Assembly: GCA_025766275.1 (NCBI GenBank)
Contig: JAFKAC010000014.1
Coordinates: 434,001-498,000 of the forward strand
DNA length: 64,000 nt
Origin: Lactarius indigo
Taxonomy: Eukaryota; Basidiomycota; Agaricomycetes; Russulales; Russulaceae
Direction of reading: 5' to 3'
Part shown: piece by piece, positions 19,401 through 32,671 of the stretch
How positions within the stretch are numbered: the stretch's first letter is position 1
Layout: every line of letters starts with the position of its first letter
Program-made: the position numbers and the translations under genes
The notes under the pieces: model-generated
Seen by the model: only the letters and a program-made list of their open reading frames with translations
Told to the model about the DNA's origin: nothing
Databases searched by the model: none

Positions 19401-22400
19401 ATTCATACGCGAAACCGGTAAGCTTACACGTGGAAGGCTTGTTGCACTACAGCGGGATTCTTGCACGAGAACACATGTCCATCACTAGATATGTAACCAG
19501 GCCCGTCCGTAGGATCGTTTGTGCTCTTCGGGGGATGAAACATGGGTAAAGTGCAGTACGAGGGTTGCGGCTGTGCTTGTGCCATCTCAGCCGCCGAGTG
19601 TTCGGGCCCTAATCGAGAGGGAGGTAAGTAGTAGCAATGAACCGAGCACATAGCATACCCGAGCACATGGCGTCGCTACGGAATATGATTAACAACTCCG
19701 TAGAACGCACGACGTGTCAATCACACACCATTTACCAAAGTTGACCTGCTCGTCACGAGTGTATGGGTCTAGTTGTAAGTCTCAGCACGAATCCAGGTGC
19801 ACCGCAGGAAAGGTGAACTCATGACCTTTGAAACCTGTCATCGAAGACGGCGTATTAGCTTGGAAGATGTCTCAGGAAATGCTGCTTGTAAAAAACCCAT
19901 CCTACGCCAGTAGAGGCTGTGAGTGATGGCGTCCTTAGGTTTGTCCGGATTAGGAAGCACTCTGTCGTTAATATGTTGTACTCCAACACCATCGCAAGGT
20001 CCATCCGGGTTAGCGCGGCAGTAATCAATATGGACGTGTCTACCCATTGACGAACAAACGAGGTTGCACATCATGGGTGCACCTTCATCGTTAGCGGAGA
20101 ATTTACGACCTCCCAATTCAAGACTTGCGCCATCAGGACCATCAACTGCCAAGCGGGTCTCTGTCATGGACCCGTGACTCGTTTCATGTTCCTGCTGGGT
20201 ATGACCTCGTTAAAAAGAAGATGAGCCAGTTTCCATGGCTGATAAGCTAGATATTTACCCAGCGGTAAGGTACAAAAGTAGCCACAGTTCTCGCAGCTGT
20301 ACGGTCTCGATCAACCGCGTCACCACGGAGTATGCCGAGAAAACACGAACCGCATTTCGCAGAAATGGAATGGTTGACTCTCTTTGCTGTGTATGTGTCC
20401 CCCCGCATGCGACAACAACCCCGGAGGAATAGTGAGAACACATTGCATCCGTTTTGCAACTGCGGTGTCAGAGGTCAATGGAGCATCGCGAAACCCACTA
20501 TACCGGCCAGAACGAACCTTGCGCATACTGATTTACAAACCATTTCCAGTCAGAAATCCGTCAGAATATTTCATTTCGTGCTCACCTTTGTGTACTGGAA
20601 TGTCTCATGTCTGCCCGTAAAGATATCTTCGATGGACTGGGGCGACATGTCGATTTGGCAGATCCCTGGGGCATCACATGGCTTCGAACACGAATGCACT
20701 TCTCTGGTTGAATGGAATATACTTTGGCTACTCGTCCGAAGCGAGAAGTACATGACATACTGACCCACACAAGTGATGCGCGCCGCGAATGAGCCCATGG
20801 AGGTGCGGTTGACCACAAAGTCGTTTGCAGAGCTCGCACGTCGCTAGGCAGAGCCTCAGATCGCAGGAATGTGAGTCGTGTTCTTGGTCACTATAAAAGT
20901 GCCAATTGGTCGGAAGTCGAACAAATCAGAGACGGAACATACCTAGGAATACTGCAGCTTCCCTGACAGGAGAGCATCTTCCCTCCCGGTAATTCTACGT
21001 TTCTGAGAGCACAAGGCTGACGAAAACGACTTATCAATGAACGAATACATACCCAGCGAAGTAGGTTGGAACGTACTTCACCGCACATATGTACAAGTGC
21101 GGAACACATATGGTTGTCTCCGGCATGTCCCATAACCTGACATTGCATAAGCTTGGGTTCTAATGAAGTCACGTCTGCCCACCTTGGTGCAATCTTGTAG
21201 ACAGCCTAGCCTCCCCGATAATTTACAAGGCTCGCCACACAGGTGAGCGCCGACGATACACCTACGCGCCGACGATGAGAAGTAGAAGCATCAGAGCACC
21301 CGCTCCACGTACACATGCCCCCCTGGATGTCCAGCGCTACGTCACCGTTAGCCGAGAGCAATCAAAACAAGACGGTGAATGTACGCTGAACCACAGAGCC
21401 TCATAGAATCTCCACAAAATTCACAGTTATGTATACACTTATGGTCGGTTTGACAGCTGTGGTCGCCATCATGTAGCCGACTTCGAATGCAGAAGAGATG
21501 GCAAGACGCGCATTGAGCTCTGCAAAGTTGGACATTAGCCGTCATCTCGATGGCCAGTCTGTCGAAACTTCTGCGTATATCCTCGATGGCACCATGACCA
21601 CCTTCGAATTTCTCCAAATTCGAGTCCAACCAACGCCGGACGTGGTTAACACGCAGGTCGACCAGCCAACCTAGGTGCGACGCGAGTTCTCCCACCCATT
21701 CAGAGTCGGGCATAAATTGTCTGGGGTTTCCGGGTTTCCACGACTTCAGTAGAGCAACGAGGTACATTTCGACCTCGTCTGATGGGGGTTGCTCGCGGTC
21801 ATAAATAGCGAAGCGTGCCTCCGTGTCATCGCATTCCACAGCCAGGTCTGAATCAAAGTTCTACAGACCGAGTCAGATGTGCCCTTCGCAATTCTGACGG
21901 TAAATACGAACTTTGAGGGGCTCGGGATCGGAATCGACCTCGGAATACCCTGTTGCAAACGCGACTAGAAGGAGCGCTGAGAGCGATTTGGCACGATTCT
22001 CCGCCATAGTATCTGTTGGAAGGGTGAATAAGACGTGCAGATAAAGGCAAAGCATCGACGAACGGGAAAGCGCTCCCCAGTCATTGGCCTACGAGCAGAC
22101 GTCACGAATCTCAACCATGACAAAAAAAGTGGGGGCGTACCTTTAACTTCGCCATAAGGGTTTTGATTGTATAAAGGAATTCCCCCGCAGTTGGGTGAGA
22201 GACCTTCTGCAAGTCGAGCCGCTTTTTAAGTGTCGCAAACAGTTTGTAGAAATTTCTTGACTCGATCACAGGCCATGGGATGATATTTAATCTACCACCG
22301 TGGAGTCGAGATATGAAATTGGCGTCTTGCTCTTGCTGTACAATCCGCTGAAACTTGAGAGAAAACCTAAAATAGCGACTTAACCTAGTTGTCACGCATA

Positions 22401-25400
22401 AGTTACACGAAACTATTACTCGCGAGTGATTTCAGCCGTATCCGCCTCCACAACATCCTACAAGAGACATCAAATGGCGTGACGGCAGTGGTCTCTAATA
22501 CTCACCTTGATAATTATGACAAGCGTCGACTGGAAGAGGGTCGGATTGGCCACCGGATCTAAGACAGAAGCGCTGGATTGGAATGACTGAAATAGTCCGC
22601 TAATGTCTCGGCTAAATGCAAAATTGTTGCGGAAGAGGACCTATGGATAATCAGAAAAGTAAGTCTCCGCTACAATGATCTACCCACGAGGTTCGAGATC
22701 GCCGTATTAAATAATACAAGGAGTGTGTCCTCTTGAGGAGACCGTTCAATGCTGTCGACTCCTGCAAAGAGATCAGTCACGACGTGAGTAAGACTTGGAG
22801 CTATCGTGACGACCTTCGAAATCAAGCGCTACGATGAGCGCCTCATCAGTCGGCGTCACAGACAACCATACTCCCTCTATTAACACATTTCAGCCTATCT
22901 TCACGTCATAAGGTGTGCTACCGTACCTGTCGTTCGCATCGCACTCCCAGCAAATGACGTATCCACAAGATGATTCAGCGCAAAACTTTTCCCAATAGAT
23001 TGTTGGCCCATCGACGATACAACTTTTACGGGCTGCGTAAAGCCGATGTCGGTGAGCGCATAGAACAGATGGCCACAAGTTATACCTTCAATGCCAAATA
23101 CGATTGGAAGATCGACTCATACCAACCAAACGATAGTTTGTCCACTATTTGGTTGACCTCCGCGCCGAGTAGTGACCTTTCCAGTTCCGCAGATAGAACC
23201 CCATCCGCTAAAGGAACAAATCGGTTATCGCGACAAACAGCGATATGGATGGGAATAAGGCAAAGGAGATCGACCAGCCACTCCCCAACACGATAGCGGG
23301 ATACTTTCCAGTCCGAAGCCGATAGCACCTCTTCCCAGAATGGCCGGAATTGCGCCGCCGTGACCTTGATCCCACTCAACTCGTCTCCCGTGGGCTTTCT
23401 CGTCGTCTTTTCGAACGTTTGAACAAGATCGGAGAAGTACGACGCAAAAGGCCGTGTGTGATTTTCGGCGATGAATGTCAGCGTCTTCTGCTGCCGTTCG
23501 CTGAGTGACGTAATCGTTCGGCGCTTCACGGCCGGGAGAACGGGGAAGCGCGTCCAAACGTCAGCATGACAGTCAAGTAAACTGTTGTGCTGGGTAGGAC
23601 GCGAGTTCGGGATGAGTTTTCCCTTCTCTTTGAACAAAAACTCTGTAACCTTCTTCGTGATATCGATGGCGACTGACTTCACGGCTTGTCCGTTGATGTC
23701 AAGACCAAGGAAAAAGACTTGTCCTCGATCGACCATCGATGTCAAGACTGCGCCTTCAAGGGAAAAGTCGGGAACATCTAAGGCAATCCCCTCATTCAAG
23801 CCAAAAGTTTCCAAATGGTATGCGGTGAGCGATGGTCCCGAATTGTGGATATGAAGAATGAAAAGGCAGGATCAATCTGGTGCTGAGTATACGGCATTGG
23901 GGGGAGTTTGAAGCTGGACGAACGCCGGTCTACCAGCGATTGTTGAGCAGGACACGGCTATAAAATGGCGGTGAAACAAACCTGAATTGCAATGTAATGA
24001 AAGAAAAGATCCGAACACAAGCGCTGGAGTCTACCAGCGCAACCTCCTCGCTTCCGCAAACAGACGTCATGTTTAGAATCGAGATTTCTGCTTGCCTATA
24101 CCATGGAACCAGATCGATGGCGCTTCCCTGCCCTTGAAGAGTCCTGAAAGCCTCGTCGAAGACGAAAACGTGGAGCTGCAACTGGATAGACATCAGAATA
24201 GTAACGTCGTGCTATTAGAAACGGAAGACCGCGGTGCAGTACCTTCGTCGATGCGCATACGGCCAACGTCCGCTTTGTCTCGTCGAAGGCGAACAGGACG
24301 CCTCTTCCTAGCTTATCACGGTTGAGGCTTTTGATTGGCCTGCCCCGTTGAATAGCTATATCTAACACCGGTAGACGTTCGAGGTAGACGAGAAATCTAT
24401 CCCGGTTAGCCAGAACAAGGAGGAGTTTTTCGTTTTCGAGGAGCTGATAAAAGCTGATAAAGTACCATAAGACAGAAATGGTAAAATGACGGAAGATCTT
24501 ACGCGATTCTCGCCGAGGTTGAGAGACAGAATGACGACGAGAGGCGATCGTTGATGGTAGGTGTCGGGACATATTTTGGATCAAGCTGCATGCTGTGCTT
24601 GTCCTCGCTTGTCAAGTCCATAGGGTGGACGCATAATTCAGTTCGGGGTACTTGGGGGGGCATCTCCGAGCGGCCCGTAACACTATAGTCTAGTCCCACA
24701 GTACGTTGGCCCGTGATTGCCATGAGCCCGCAACAGGTGACAACATACCTGGCGCACCACGCTTCTCCTTTCCCACTTCAATGTGATCGAGGTAAATAGT
24801 GCTATGAACAATCAGCTTCAGTCAATAAACAAAGGAAAAGGATCTCACGGATTTTTCCTCTCGGCAGACTTTTTATTAATTTCACGAATGAATTCCACGA
24901 GGGCGCCCTTTAGTGTTTCCCTTTCCTCGTTCTCTAGTTGGAGCTGAACCTCCCTTCCGTAGAGGTCCTGCTGCATTGTAAGAACGTCACGCGTCATCGT
25001 TTTTAGCACGGTGTTGATCGAGGACGACAGCTCGGTCTGCGCAAGGGCCTTCGCTTGCTGAACAGTGGATCGCAAAGCTTCATCATCGGCCCTCTGGAGC
25101 AGTTGCATAAATTGCGAGTCGGAAACCTGAGCCGCATAGTGCTTCATTTGGTTTTTAAAAGCTTCCCCCTCACTTGATCCAAACCAGAACGAGGCGAATG
25201 TCCGAGCGAATGTGCTGTACCTTCTCTGAAAAAGTTGGAATGCTTTCTGAAAATTATTTTCAACAACTAGAGCTTGGATCAAAGCGGATCGGGTATCTGG
25301 GCGCATGTGTTTGTTTTCGTTTTGAAGCCGCCACAGACAGAGTACGCCTAGCTTCAGGGCCTTGAAGTCCCGGCCTTTGCTCGGCACGCCATCGAACCTG

Positions 25401-27287
25401 GTATCATTTATACGCTTCTCATAGATGCTCTCGAACGTTGGGTACTGGGCGCGAATATCGGAAAGCCGCACCAAATCTAGCAAGAGCGGTGAGTCACTAC
25501 CAGTACGCGGATCCCGCCCTTCCTACTAGTAGGCCCTTACTTTCAGATCCCAAGTTTGGATCGTGGACTTGAGCGTTGGTAAATAACCCATCGCGATCCA
25601 ATGTCCTGCATTAGATGAACGACCTCTGCATTTTAATAGGGTACAATTGAGTACGACATACGGAAATAAGTTGATCACGTGGTCCACGACTTCCTCACGG
25701 AGCGCGCGTTGCAATGAGTCTTCATTGTTGATAACGTCGCGGGCAATAGCACTTTTCCTCTTCGTCTTCTCTCGCAGAAATACATCGCGATTGAACTGAC
25801 TTCTAGCAAGCCACTCGTTGTATTGTTCTGGATAGTGACTCCCTAGCGCTACATCGACCAAAGTCTGCACCGAATCCTCGTCTAAGTCTTCCGACAAAAC
25901 GAGCGCGTTGGTCTTCCTGTAAGAGTGTGAAAAAAGTGCGTTAAGGGGGCTTGGCTTGGGAACATACAGCAGCTCTGACAGTGCAACCCGGCTAAATGGA
26001 CGTTGGTCGAACGCTTCAAATCTAACCCGAGGAGGGATATAAGTGGCCGTCAAAAGACCTTGCACAGTTTCTCCGGGAATAAGCCGAGGAACGAAGAGGG
26101 AGGGGTCAACCTGGCAGTCGAGAGGAGCTTGATTAGGCACAATGGCGCGCGAATTTATCTGTCAGTGTGAATGTCAGAGATCAGCCGAGGAACATCAAAC
26201 TGAAGGCGAGTGTTACCTGGAATCCAGGACGTGAAACCGCACTCTCTTCTTGCTCATTTGTCTTCGCAACCTCAAACGTAAATAATCTTTCCGAATCGCC
26301 AACATCCATATCTATAGATACGCTGTCTCTGTCCTCATCGTTCCAGATTATTGATGCGGAGTGACCCGTGGATATCAGTGCAACCACCTGGTCGCACATT
26401 TTCGTGAGGTACCTGCCAAATAGACGATTCAAGGGGAGAGAAGCGAAATATCAGAAAGTACTCACCTCATGAATGTGACTCTATTGCGGCGCACAGACGA
26501 TGACGCTGAGTCATCCCAGGTTGAATCTTCGGGCCAGTAGATGACGTAGTGACGTTCATCTGCTGGGCCGACCGCGCTAGCCGTCACGATATATAGACCA
26601 GAGGAGAGCGTCCGCCGGGAACCACCAACATCACTTGGTGCGAGCAATAGACGAGCTCTGAGGGGCGAGTCAAGGAAAACAAGACTGCGTGGAAATAAAT
26701 TACATACAACTTCTTATCAACCGCACCAATAGACTGCAACAGGCGCACAATCTCGTCCTTGCATCCATATATCCCTAAGGGTTTGATTGAAAGGCGGTCG
26801 AGTATCTTAAAATCGACTTTAGTGATAGACGCATATGCTCCAGGGGATACCGAGTTGATGAAGCGCTGAAGAGAGTCCTGTGCGATAATCACTTTATCGA
26901 CTGTGGTACAAGATTAGTGCCTCGAAACCAACGAGGTTGTTTCGTAGAGAGCATGACGGTTTCTCACCGTATCCGTTGCTCCCGGATTCGCTGATGAGGT
27001 CCATGAGGCGGTACATACCCACAACTTCGTCGGCTAAGTCCACAGGGATGTCACTACCGGATGCAGCAGCATACGGGTCTGTATTAGTGTCTTAAAATTC
27101 AGATCAATCACCACGACCTTGTAAAACACATACCAGTGCCACGCGTTTGGTTTGGGACCTGTGCATCGACTATAGAGTGGAAGAAATGAGTAACAGTGAC
27201 CGCGCATACAAGGAGCGACAACGACCGACCAGTGGTGCCCGAAGTCTGACGAACAGTATTGGAGGTGTTGGGTGGGTCTGAATTCAT
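19401..27287 (-). pseudogene. Giant GTPase / Cys-rich / vWA protein, copy A: N-terminal body through the Cys-rich region
   Basis: A many-exon gene starting at ATG 27287 (MNSDPPNTSN), collinear with copy B. Recognisable blocks, high to low coordinate: N-terminal segment with YGCKDEIVRLLQSIGAVD (about 26750), SERLFTFEVAKTNEQEESAVSRPGFQ (26.2 kb), helical region (24.85-25.48 kb), possible beta-propeller segment (23.1-24.6 kb), G domain with GQQSIGKS (about 22990) and DFEG (about 22810), then Cys/His-rich repeats (20.2-21.8 kb). A net 7-nt change relative to copy B near 19790-19840 shifts the frame to a TGA (19782-19784), and the old frame has a TAG where copy B has CAG. It is cut further by the LINE at 19389. 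At most a protein lacking the vWA domain could be made. Confidence 0.82.
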
Positions 27288-28166
27288 GAGGGTCTAAAGG
27301 AAGGAAGGAACGCCAATGGCAAGTCGAGTCGACATAAAGGGATATTTGGATGTTCCAAGACCGGTTCGATTGGAAGGTTGTGACTGCTGCCGCGCCGCGC
27401 ACGTGGTCTCAAGTCATCATCTCAACCTTGATCTCAACAGCATAATCACCAACATAAAAACAGGCCTGTACGATATTGCGATTAGTTGTAGATTTGGAAT
27501 TTGGAGACCCCTATTTCCGTGTCTACAGGGAGATGTTGGGCTATCGCCAGTCCGTGTTCGTCATTCGTAACCTCGGTGCGGACAAGGGTGCGGAGCAAGG
27601 TGCGGAGGAAAATGTGCATGGCGGATATGGCGGCCCGGGTTTCTGACGGCGTCAAGACTGTCAAGAGGCATCCCGGCGCCTGATTGCTTTTTTTAAGCTG
27701 AGTTCTCATCGCAGCGAACACTCAGGTTCAAGACAGCGGACGTCGCCTTTCACCTGTAGCGGTCGTTGTTAACAAAACCGACTCGGGTTGTCTCAAAAAT
27801 CTTTCCGATGATTAGTGCCTCCTTCTCGAGCTGTACTGCTTCGCATACGCATGCTCCAACACTCGTTCCTTGACGACTCCGCGACTTTGAAAGGACCCAG
27901 AATCCGCTTATTGAACTTGCCGAAATTGCCGGATCACGACAAGGATCACGACGTCAGACGCATCTTCTTAATCCGGGCTTCAGCGTGGATCCCACGTGCC
28001 TCGAAGAGGACGAGCAAGTTGATAACTCCCAGACAGCAACAAAGGATGAGTGTGAAAGAAGTAGGTTATTTGTCTGTTCTCTGTTCTATATGCAAGTCTA
28101 TATGAATTGTCTAATCGTACAAGGTCAGCTCGAACCGTGTTTGATTTCCACCCCCTGTTCATGAGC
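27288..28166. other. Spacer between copy A start and MFS1
   Basis: No supportable gene. The right half (about 27980-28140) resembles the 3' flanks of MFS2 (30330-30480) and MFS4 (44800-44960), for instance GATGAGTGTGAAAGAA and ATCGTACAAGGTCAG. The duplicated unit therefore included DNA downstream of the transporter. The left half should hold the promoter of copy A. Confidence 0.6.
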
Positions 28167-29949
28167 TCACTGTTCGTTATGTTTCCACATGTCCCTGGGA
28201 AGCTGCACAGCACCACCCAGCCCAACTCCCACAAGGGCGAGCAGCACCACATACACAAAATTTCCACCCAAGATGTTGTTCTCTAGTGAGAATGCGAACA
28301 GCGACGCGGAAGCAGCAGGTCCAATCGCGCGCTGAATCGAGACCATCGTCTGCGCGACTCCATTCGTAGCGCCAAGAGATCGCCTGTTGGGAGCAGCAGA
28401 TGAAATGTACATAAATATTACGCCTGGTCGTTCCGCGCAACTTCAGTGACCACCCACGATGTAGTCTTCCAGACAACTCACCGAGTCCCATGTTGGCGAA
28501 AGTCGCTACCGAGAGCTGCAGTATCATGAGCAGCCCTGCTGTCGGGTTCAGGTTACGACCGGAAAGACGTAACGCCAGGCTCTCGAGAGGGAAAATAGTG
28601 TACAGTGGGGAAAAAAGGATGATACAGGCGATAAAGACGGGCCGTGGGCCGAAGCGCCCGACGATGCGCGGGAGGGCGACGAATTGAAAGATGCCGTTCG
28701 CAATCCCATGTCCTGATGTCCACAAACCGATAGATGCCGGGCTCATCCCGAGCCCGCCAAACTCGACTGATGTCGACCAGACGAGCGGGATAAGAGATCG
28801 AGCAACAATATCGAGCAGTGAAATCGAGCAGTAATTCGCAATCGACACCACCACTGGTCTCGTTAGCAGGGCGCGCAGTGGCAGCAACCTCTCTTGGTCC
28901 GTCACATTTCCATCCAATATTTCTCCATCTCCCATTCGGGGAACGTCCGAGCTGATCTCAGTATTGGTCTTCGTTGCGGGGTCGATACTCACAGTCTAGG
29001 CGAGCGTGTCAGCAGAGCACTTTCCGAAAGAGCAGAGAGCCAACCTCCTTCAAGAAAATCGCAGCCAGAATAAATAATATGAGAGCATACGCAGAGGTAG
29101 CGAGACATGGCAAAAGGTATGGGTATTCGCCCCAAAAAGGATGCGAGAAGACATTTGGCCAACGATCCTGTGGCCGCGATAGCACACCACCGATGAAGGG
29201 TCTAGGGTTCCGAATATCAGCCAAAAAACAAAGAAAAGAAGCGACGTTCCAAACCCTACGGTACTACCGACAGCCCACGTTACAGGTATCAATGAAAAGC
29301 CTCGTGCCATGTTGGTTTCATCAGTGAGCTCCGCCATCATACTCTTCATGACACCAATATTTCCATTGAGCATACCATGCAAACAACGACTACGCTAACT
29401 CAGTTAGAGTGAACAACTCCCCGGATCCGAGTCGAAAACACACCTGAGGACAAGTACCCAGAAAGAGCGGGAAAGGCCAAACAGGATTCCCGAGGCGACG
29501 GTACCAAGAAGGCCACATAGAAGTACAGGCTTGCGGCCTATTTTGTCAGAAAGACGGCTCCATTGGAGAACAGTAACTGCCTCAGCAGCAAAATACAAGG
29601 ACACCTATGAATACCTCAGCACGCCACGGAAGAGTAGAGAAGTGACGAAACATACTATGAACCCTGCATAGTACCCGACCTTTCTCTCGTCACCACCAAC
29701 GATTGGGAGCTCACTGACGAGCTGAGATAGGCGTTTCTAACAACCTAAGTAATGTGAATTGAAGGGGCATACCTGGTTTATGTAGGGATTAATCGAGAGA
29801 TACGTGATGGGCTCAGCGATCTGGCACAAGAGCAGGATGACAATCTGGGTGATCGGAAGAGGTGTTTCCTTTCGTGGTGCATTTCCATCGCACAGAAGAG
29901 GCGTTTCTTCCTCAAGTTCAGGGGTACCTTGGAACTTCCTAGGGGGCAT
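28167..29949 (-). CDS. MFS1: major facilitator transporter, DHA1/YCR023C-ZIFL-like
   Basis: Seven exons with introns of about 50 bp; the start at ATG 29949 gives MPPRKFQGTPELEEETPLL, the acidic N-tail shared by all five paralogs. About 500 residues with 12 predicted membrane segments: TM1 ITQIVILLLCQIAEPITYLSI, the MFS signature RLSDKIGRKPVLL between TM2 and TM3, a central hydrophilic loop (about residues 240-280), and C-terminal segments ending WKHNEQ. The class comprises proton-driven exporters of small molecules or metals in the plasma or vacuolar membrane; the substrate is not known. No frameshift or stop is seen once introns are removed. Neighbours are copy A of the giant gene downstream and MFS2 upstream on the same strand. 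Confidence 0.85.
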
Positions 29950-30501
29950 TGAAGTGCGCGTTTCGATGTGGGTTCCAATGAGATCCAGCGCCAGTATGAC
30001 GAAAATTTATCGATGATAACGAAATAGAAGTCGGCGATGTGCACGCACACTCGGGCGTCTCCTGCGTCCTAAAATTAGATAGGAAAAGATACATAGAAAC
30101 CTTCAGAGGACAGTGAATTCAGCTGGCTATGAGTACGCAAAGTTTGGAGTGGATAAGACGCTTTGTTGAGGCTCTAAAAATCATTTAGTGATTTTTTGAT
30201 ACTGTATCATCGATCACGATTTCAGTTGCGGGAATATTTCATGAGTTGTTGTCACTTGAGTTGTCATGGAAACAGTTGTAATCTGATAATAATTAATGCC
30301 GGTTACAACCGGGATCTGAGCTTCAGCGCAGAGCCCACATGCCTCGAGAAGGACGAGCAAGCTGGAGCTAGATTATTAACACCCAGGTGACACAAAGGAC
30401 GAATGCGAAAGAATTACATGTATTTCCTCTGTACCACACGAATTAAGATCGTACAAGGTCAGTTTGGACCATATTCGACTTGCCCCTGTACATAAATAAA
30501 T
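29950..30501. promoter_or_regulatory. MFS1 upstream region and MFS2 3' flank
   Basis: No gene. A TATA-like element (minus-strand reading of AAATTTATC, near 30003-30010) lies about 55 bp before the MFS1 ATG, at the same place as in MFS2-MFS5. The right part carries the shared transporter 3' flank (ATCGTACAAGGTCAG near 30450). Confidence 0.55.
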
Positions 30502-32390
30502 TTACTGTTCGTTGTGTTTCCACATGTCCATCGGAAGCTGCACAGCAAGACCTAGCCCAACCCACACAAGGGCGAGCAGCACCACATATACAAATTTTCC
30601 ACCCAAGATGTTGTTCTCCAGTGAGAATGCGAACAGCGACGTGGCAGCAGCTGGTCCAATCGCGCGCTGAATCGAGACCATCGTCTGTGCGGCTCCATTC
30701 GTAGCGCCGAGAGACCGCTTGTTGGGGGCAGCGGAGGATATGTACATAAATATTACGCCTGATCGATCCACACTACTTCAGTGATCACCCACAATGTGAG
30801 CTTCTAGGCAACTCACCGAATCCCATGTTGGCGAAAGTTTCTGCCGAGAGCTGCAGTATCATGAGCAGCCCTGCTGTCAGGTCCAGAGTGCGACTGGAAT
30901 GACGTGATGCCAGGCTCTCGAGAGGAAACATAATGTACACCGGCAAAAAAAGGACGATGCAGGCGATAAAGACGTGCCACGGGCCGAAGCGCCCAACAAA
31001 GTGCGGGAAGGCGACGAATTGAAAGACGCCGTTCGTAATCCCATATCCCGATATCCACAGACCGATGGATGCCGGGCTCATCCCGAGCCCGCCAGACTCG
31101 ACCGACGTCGACCAGACGAGGGGAATAAGAGCTATGGTAATAATATCGAGCAGTGAAATCATGCAGTAATTCGCAATCGATACCACCACTGGTCTCGTTA
31201 GCAGGGCGCGCAACGGTAGCGGCCTCTCTTGGTCCTTCACAGGTCCGTCCAATATTTCTCCCTCTCCCACTTGGGGAATGTCCGACTCGATCACGGTGTT
31301 GGGCTTCGTGATGGGGCCGCTATTCACAGTCTAGGGAGCGTGTCAGCAGAGCACTTTCTGAAAGAGCAGAGAGCTGACCTCCTTCAAGAAAATTGCAACC
31401 AGAGTAAATGACAGAAGGGAATATGCGGCGGTGGTGAGACATGGTAAAAAGTATGGATATTGACCCCAGAAAGGATGCGAGAAGACAGCTGGCCATCGGT
31501 CTTGTGGCCGCGACAGCACACCACCAATAAAGGGCCTTGCTACAGCGAACTACATATCTGTTAAAGATACAAAGTATCGTGCTACGTAGGGTAATTGGCC
31601 CTGAGGCGCACGTAAATGGATTTAAAAAAAAAAAAAAAGGGCCTAGGAATATTAGCCAAGGAGAAGAGCAAAAAAGTGAGATTCCAAACCCCATGGTGCT
31701 ACCGATAGCCCAGGTTATTGTTATTAATGAAAAGGCTCGCGCCATGTTGGTTTCGTCAGTGAGCTCTGCCATCATACTCTTCATGACGCCAATGTTTCCA
31801 TTAAGCATACCATGCAGACAACGGCTACGCTAACCTAATCAGAGTGAACTACACCGCGGGTCCGAGCCGAACACACACCTGAGGACAAGTGCCCAGAAAG
31901 AGCGGGAAAGGCCAAAAAGGATGCTTGAGAAAATGGTACCTAGAAGGCCGAATAGAAGTACGGGCTTGCGGCCCACTTTGTCAGAAAGGCGGCTCCATTG
32001 AAGGACAGCAACTGCCTCAGCAGCAAAATACAAGGACACCTATGAATACCGTCAGCGCGACACGGAGGAGTGGAGAAGAGACGAGACATACTATGAACCC
32101 TGCATAGTACCCGACCTTTCTCTCGTCACCACTAACGATCGGGAGCTCTCTGACAAGCTGAGATAGACGTTCCCAAGAATCTAAGTAATGTGAATTGAAG
32201 GGCGTACTTGGTTTACGTAGGGGTTAATTGAGAGTGATGTGATGGGCTCAGCGAGCTGGCACAAGAGCAGGATGATAATCTGGGTGATCGGAAGAGGTGT
32301 TTCCGTTCGCGGTGCATTTTCATTGTGCAGAAGAGGCGTTTCTTCCCGAGGTTCAGGAGTACCTTGGGACCTCATGGGCCCGGAGGACAT
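30502..32390 (-). CDS. MFS2: major facilitator transporter, DHA1/YCR023C-ZIFL-like
   Basis: Same seven-exon plan as MFS1, with ATG at 32390 (MSSGPMRSQGTPEPREETPLL). The exon set includes SLYFAAEAVAVLQWSRLSDK with VGRKPVLL, GMLNGNIGVMKSMMAELTDE, and the last exon from FMYISSAAPNKRSLGATNG to WKHNEQ. It is closest to MFS1 (identical C-terminus, shared LENNILGG). The intron before the PFIGGVLSRPQDRWP exon is enlarged by a short poly-A-tailed insertion (31529-31643) that duplicates the exon edge. An AAG acceptor at the new edge would keep the frame. The promoter has been separated from more distant sequence by the LINE at 32525. Confidence 0.83.
31529..31643 (+). mobile_element. Short poly-A-tailed retroposed fragment in an MFS2 intron
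   Basis: About 87 nt of unique sequence (from 31537) plus 15 A residues (31624-31638), flanked by AAAGGGCC on both sides (31529-31536 and 31636-31643). This is the structure left by LINE-mediated insertion of a short RNA. The other four MFS paralogs lack it. The source RNA is not recognised; no clear A/B boxes are seen. Confidence 0.75.
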
Positions 32391-32524
32391 TGGAGTGTGG
32401 GCTTCGATGAGACCCCGCGCCAGTATGCTAGTGAGGAGAATTTATAGATCACAGCCATGAAAGACTCCAAAGGGGTGGCCTGGGCAAATCCGGAGGCAAA
32501 CTCGCTCCAGGAAGAAATTCTTGA
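32391..32524 (-). promoter_or_regulatory. MFS2 proximal promoter, cut off by LINE copy 2
   Basis: A TATA box (minus-strand CTATAAA, 32441-32447) lies about 50 bp upstream of the ATG and is conserved in position in MFS3 (44397-44404), MFS4 (46781-46787) and MFS5 (near 62146). The LINE target duplication GAAGAAATTCTTGA starts at 32511, so only about 130 bp of native promoter remain next to the gene. Confidence 0.6.
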
Positions 32525-32671
32525 CGTCCCTTTTTCCTCGTACCACCACCATCTCCTCAGAGCTAGTGCTGGTTCTAGTTTACTCGCTACTGAATACAAC
32601 CGCTATATACCTCTGCTCGCTGTTGGGGAAACCGCCTGGGCCTAGCTCGCGACCTCCTTCAGCACCTCGCC

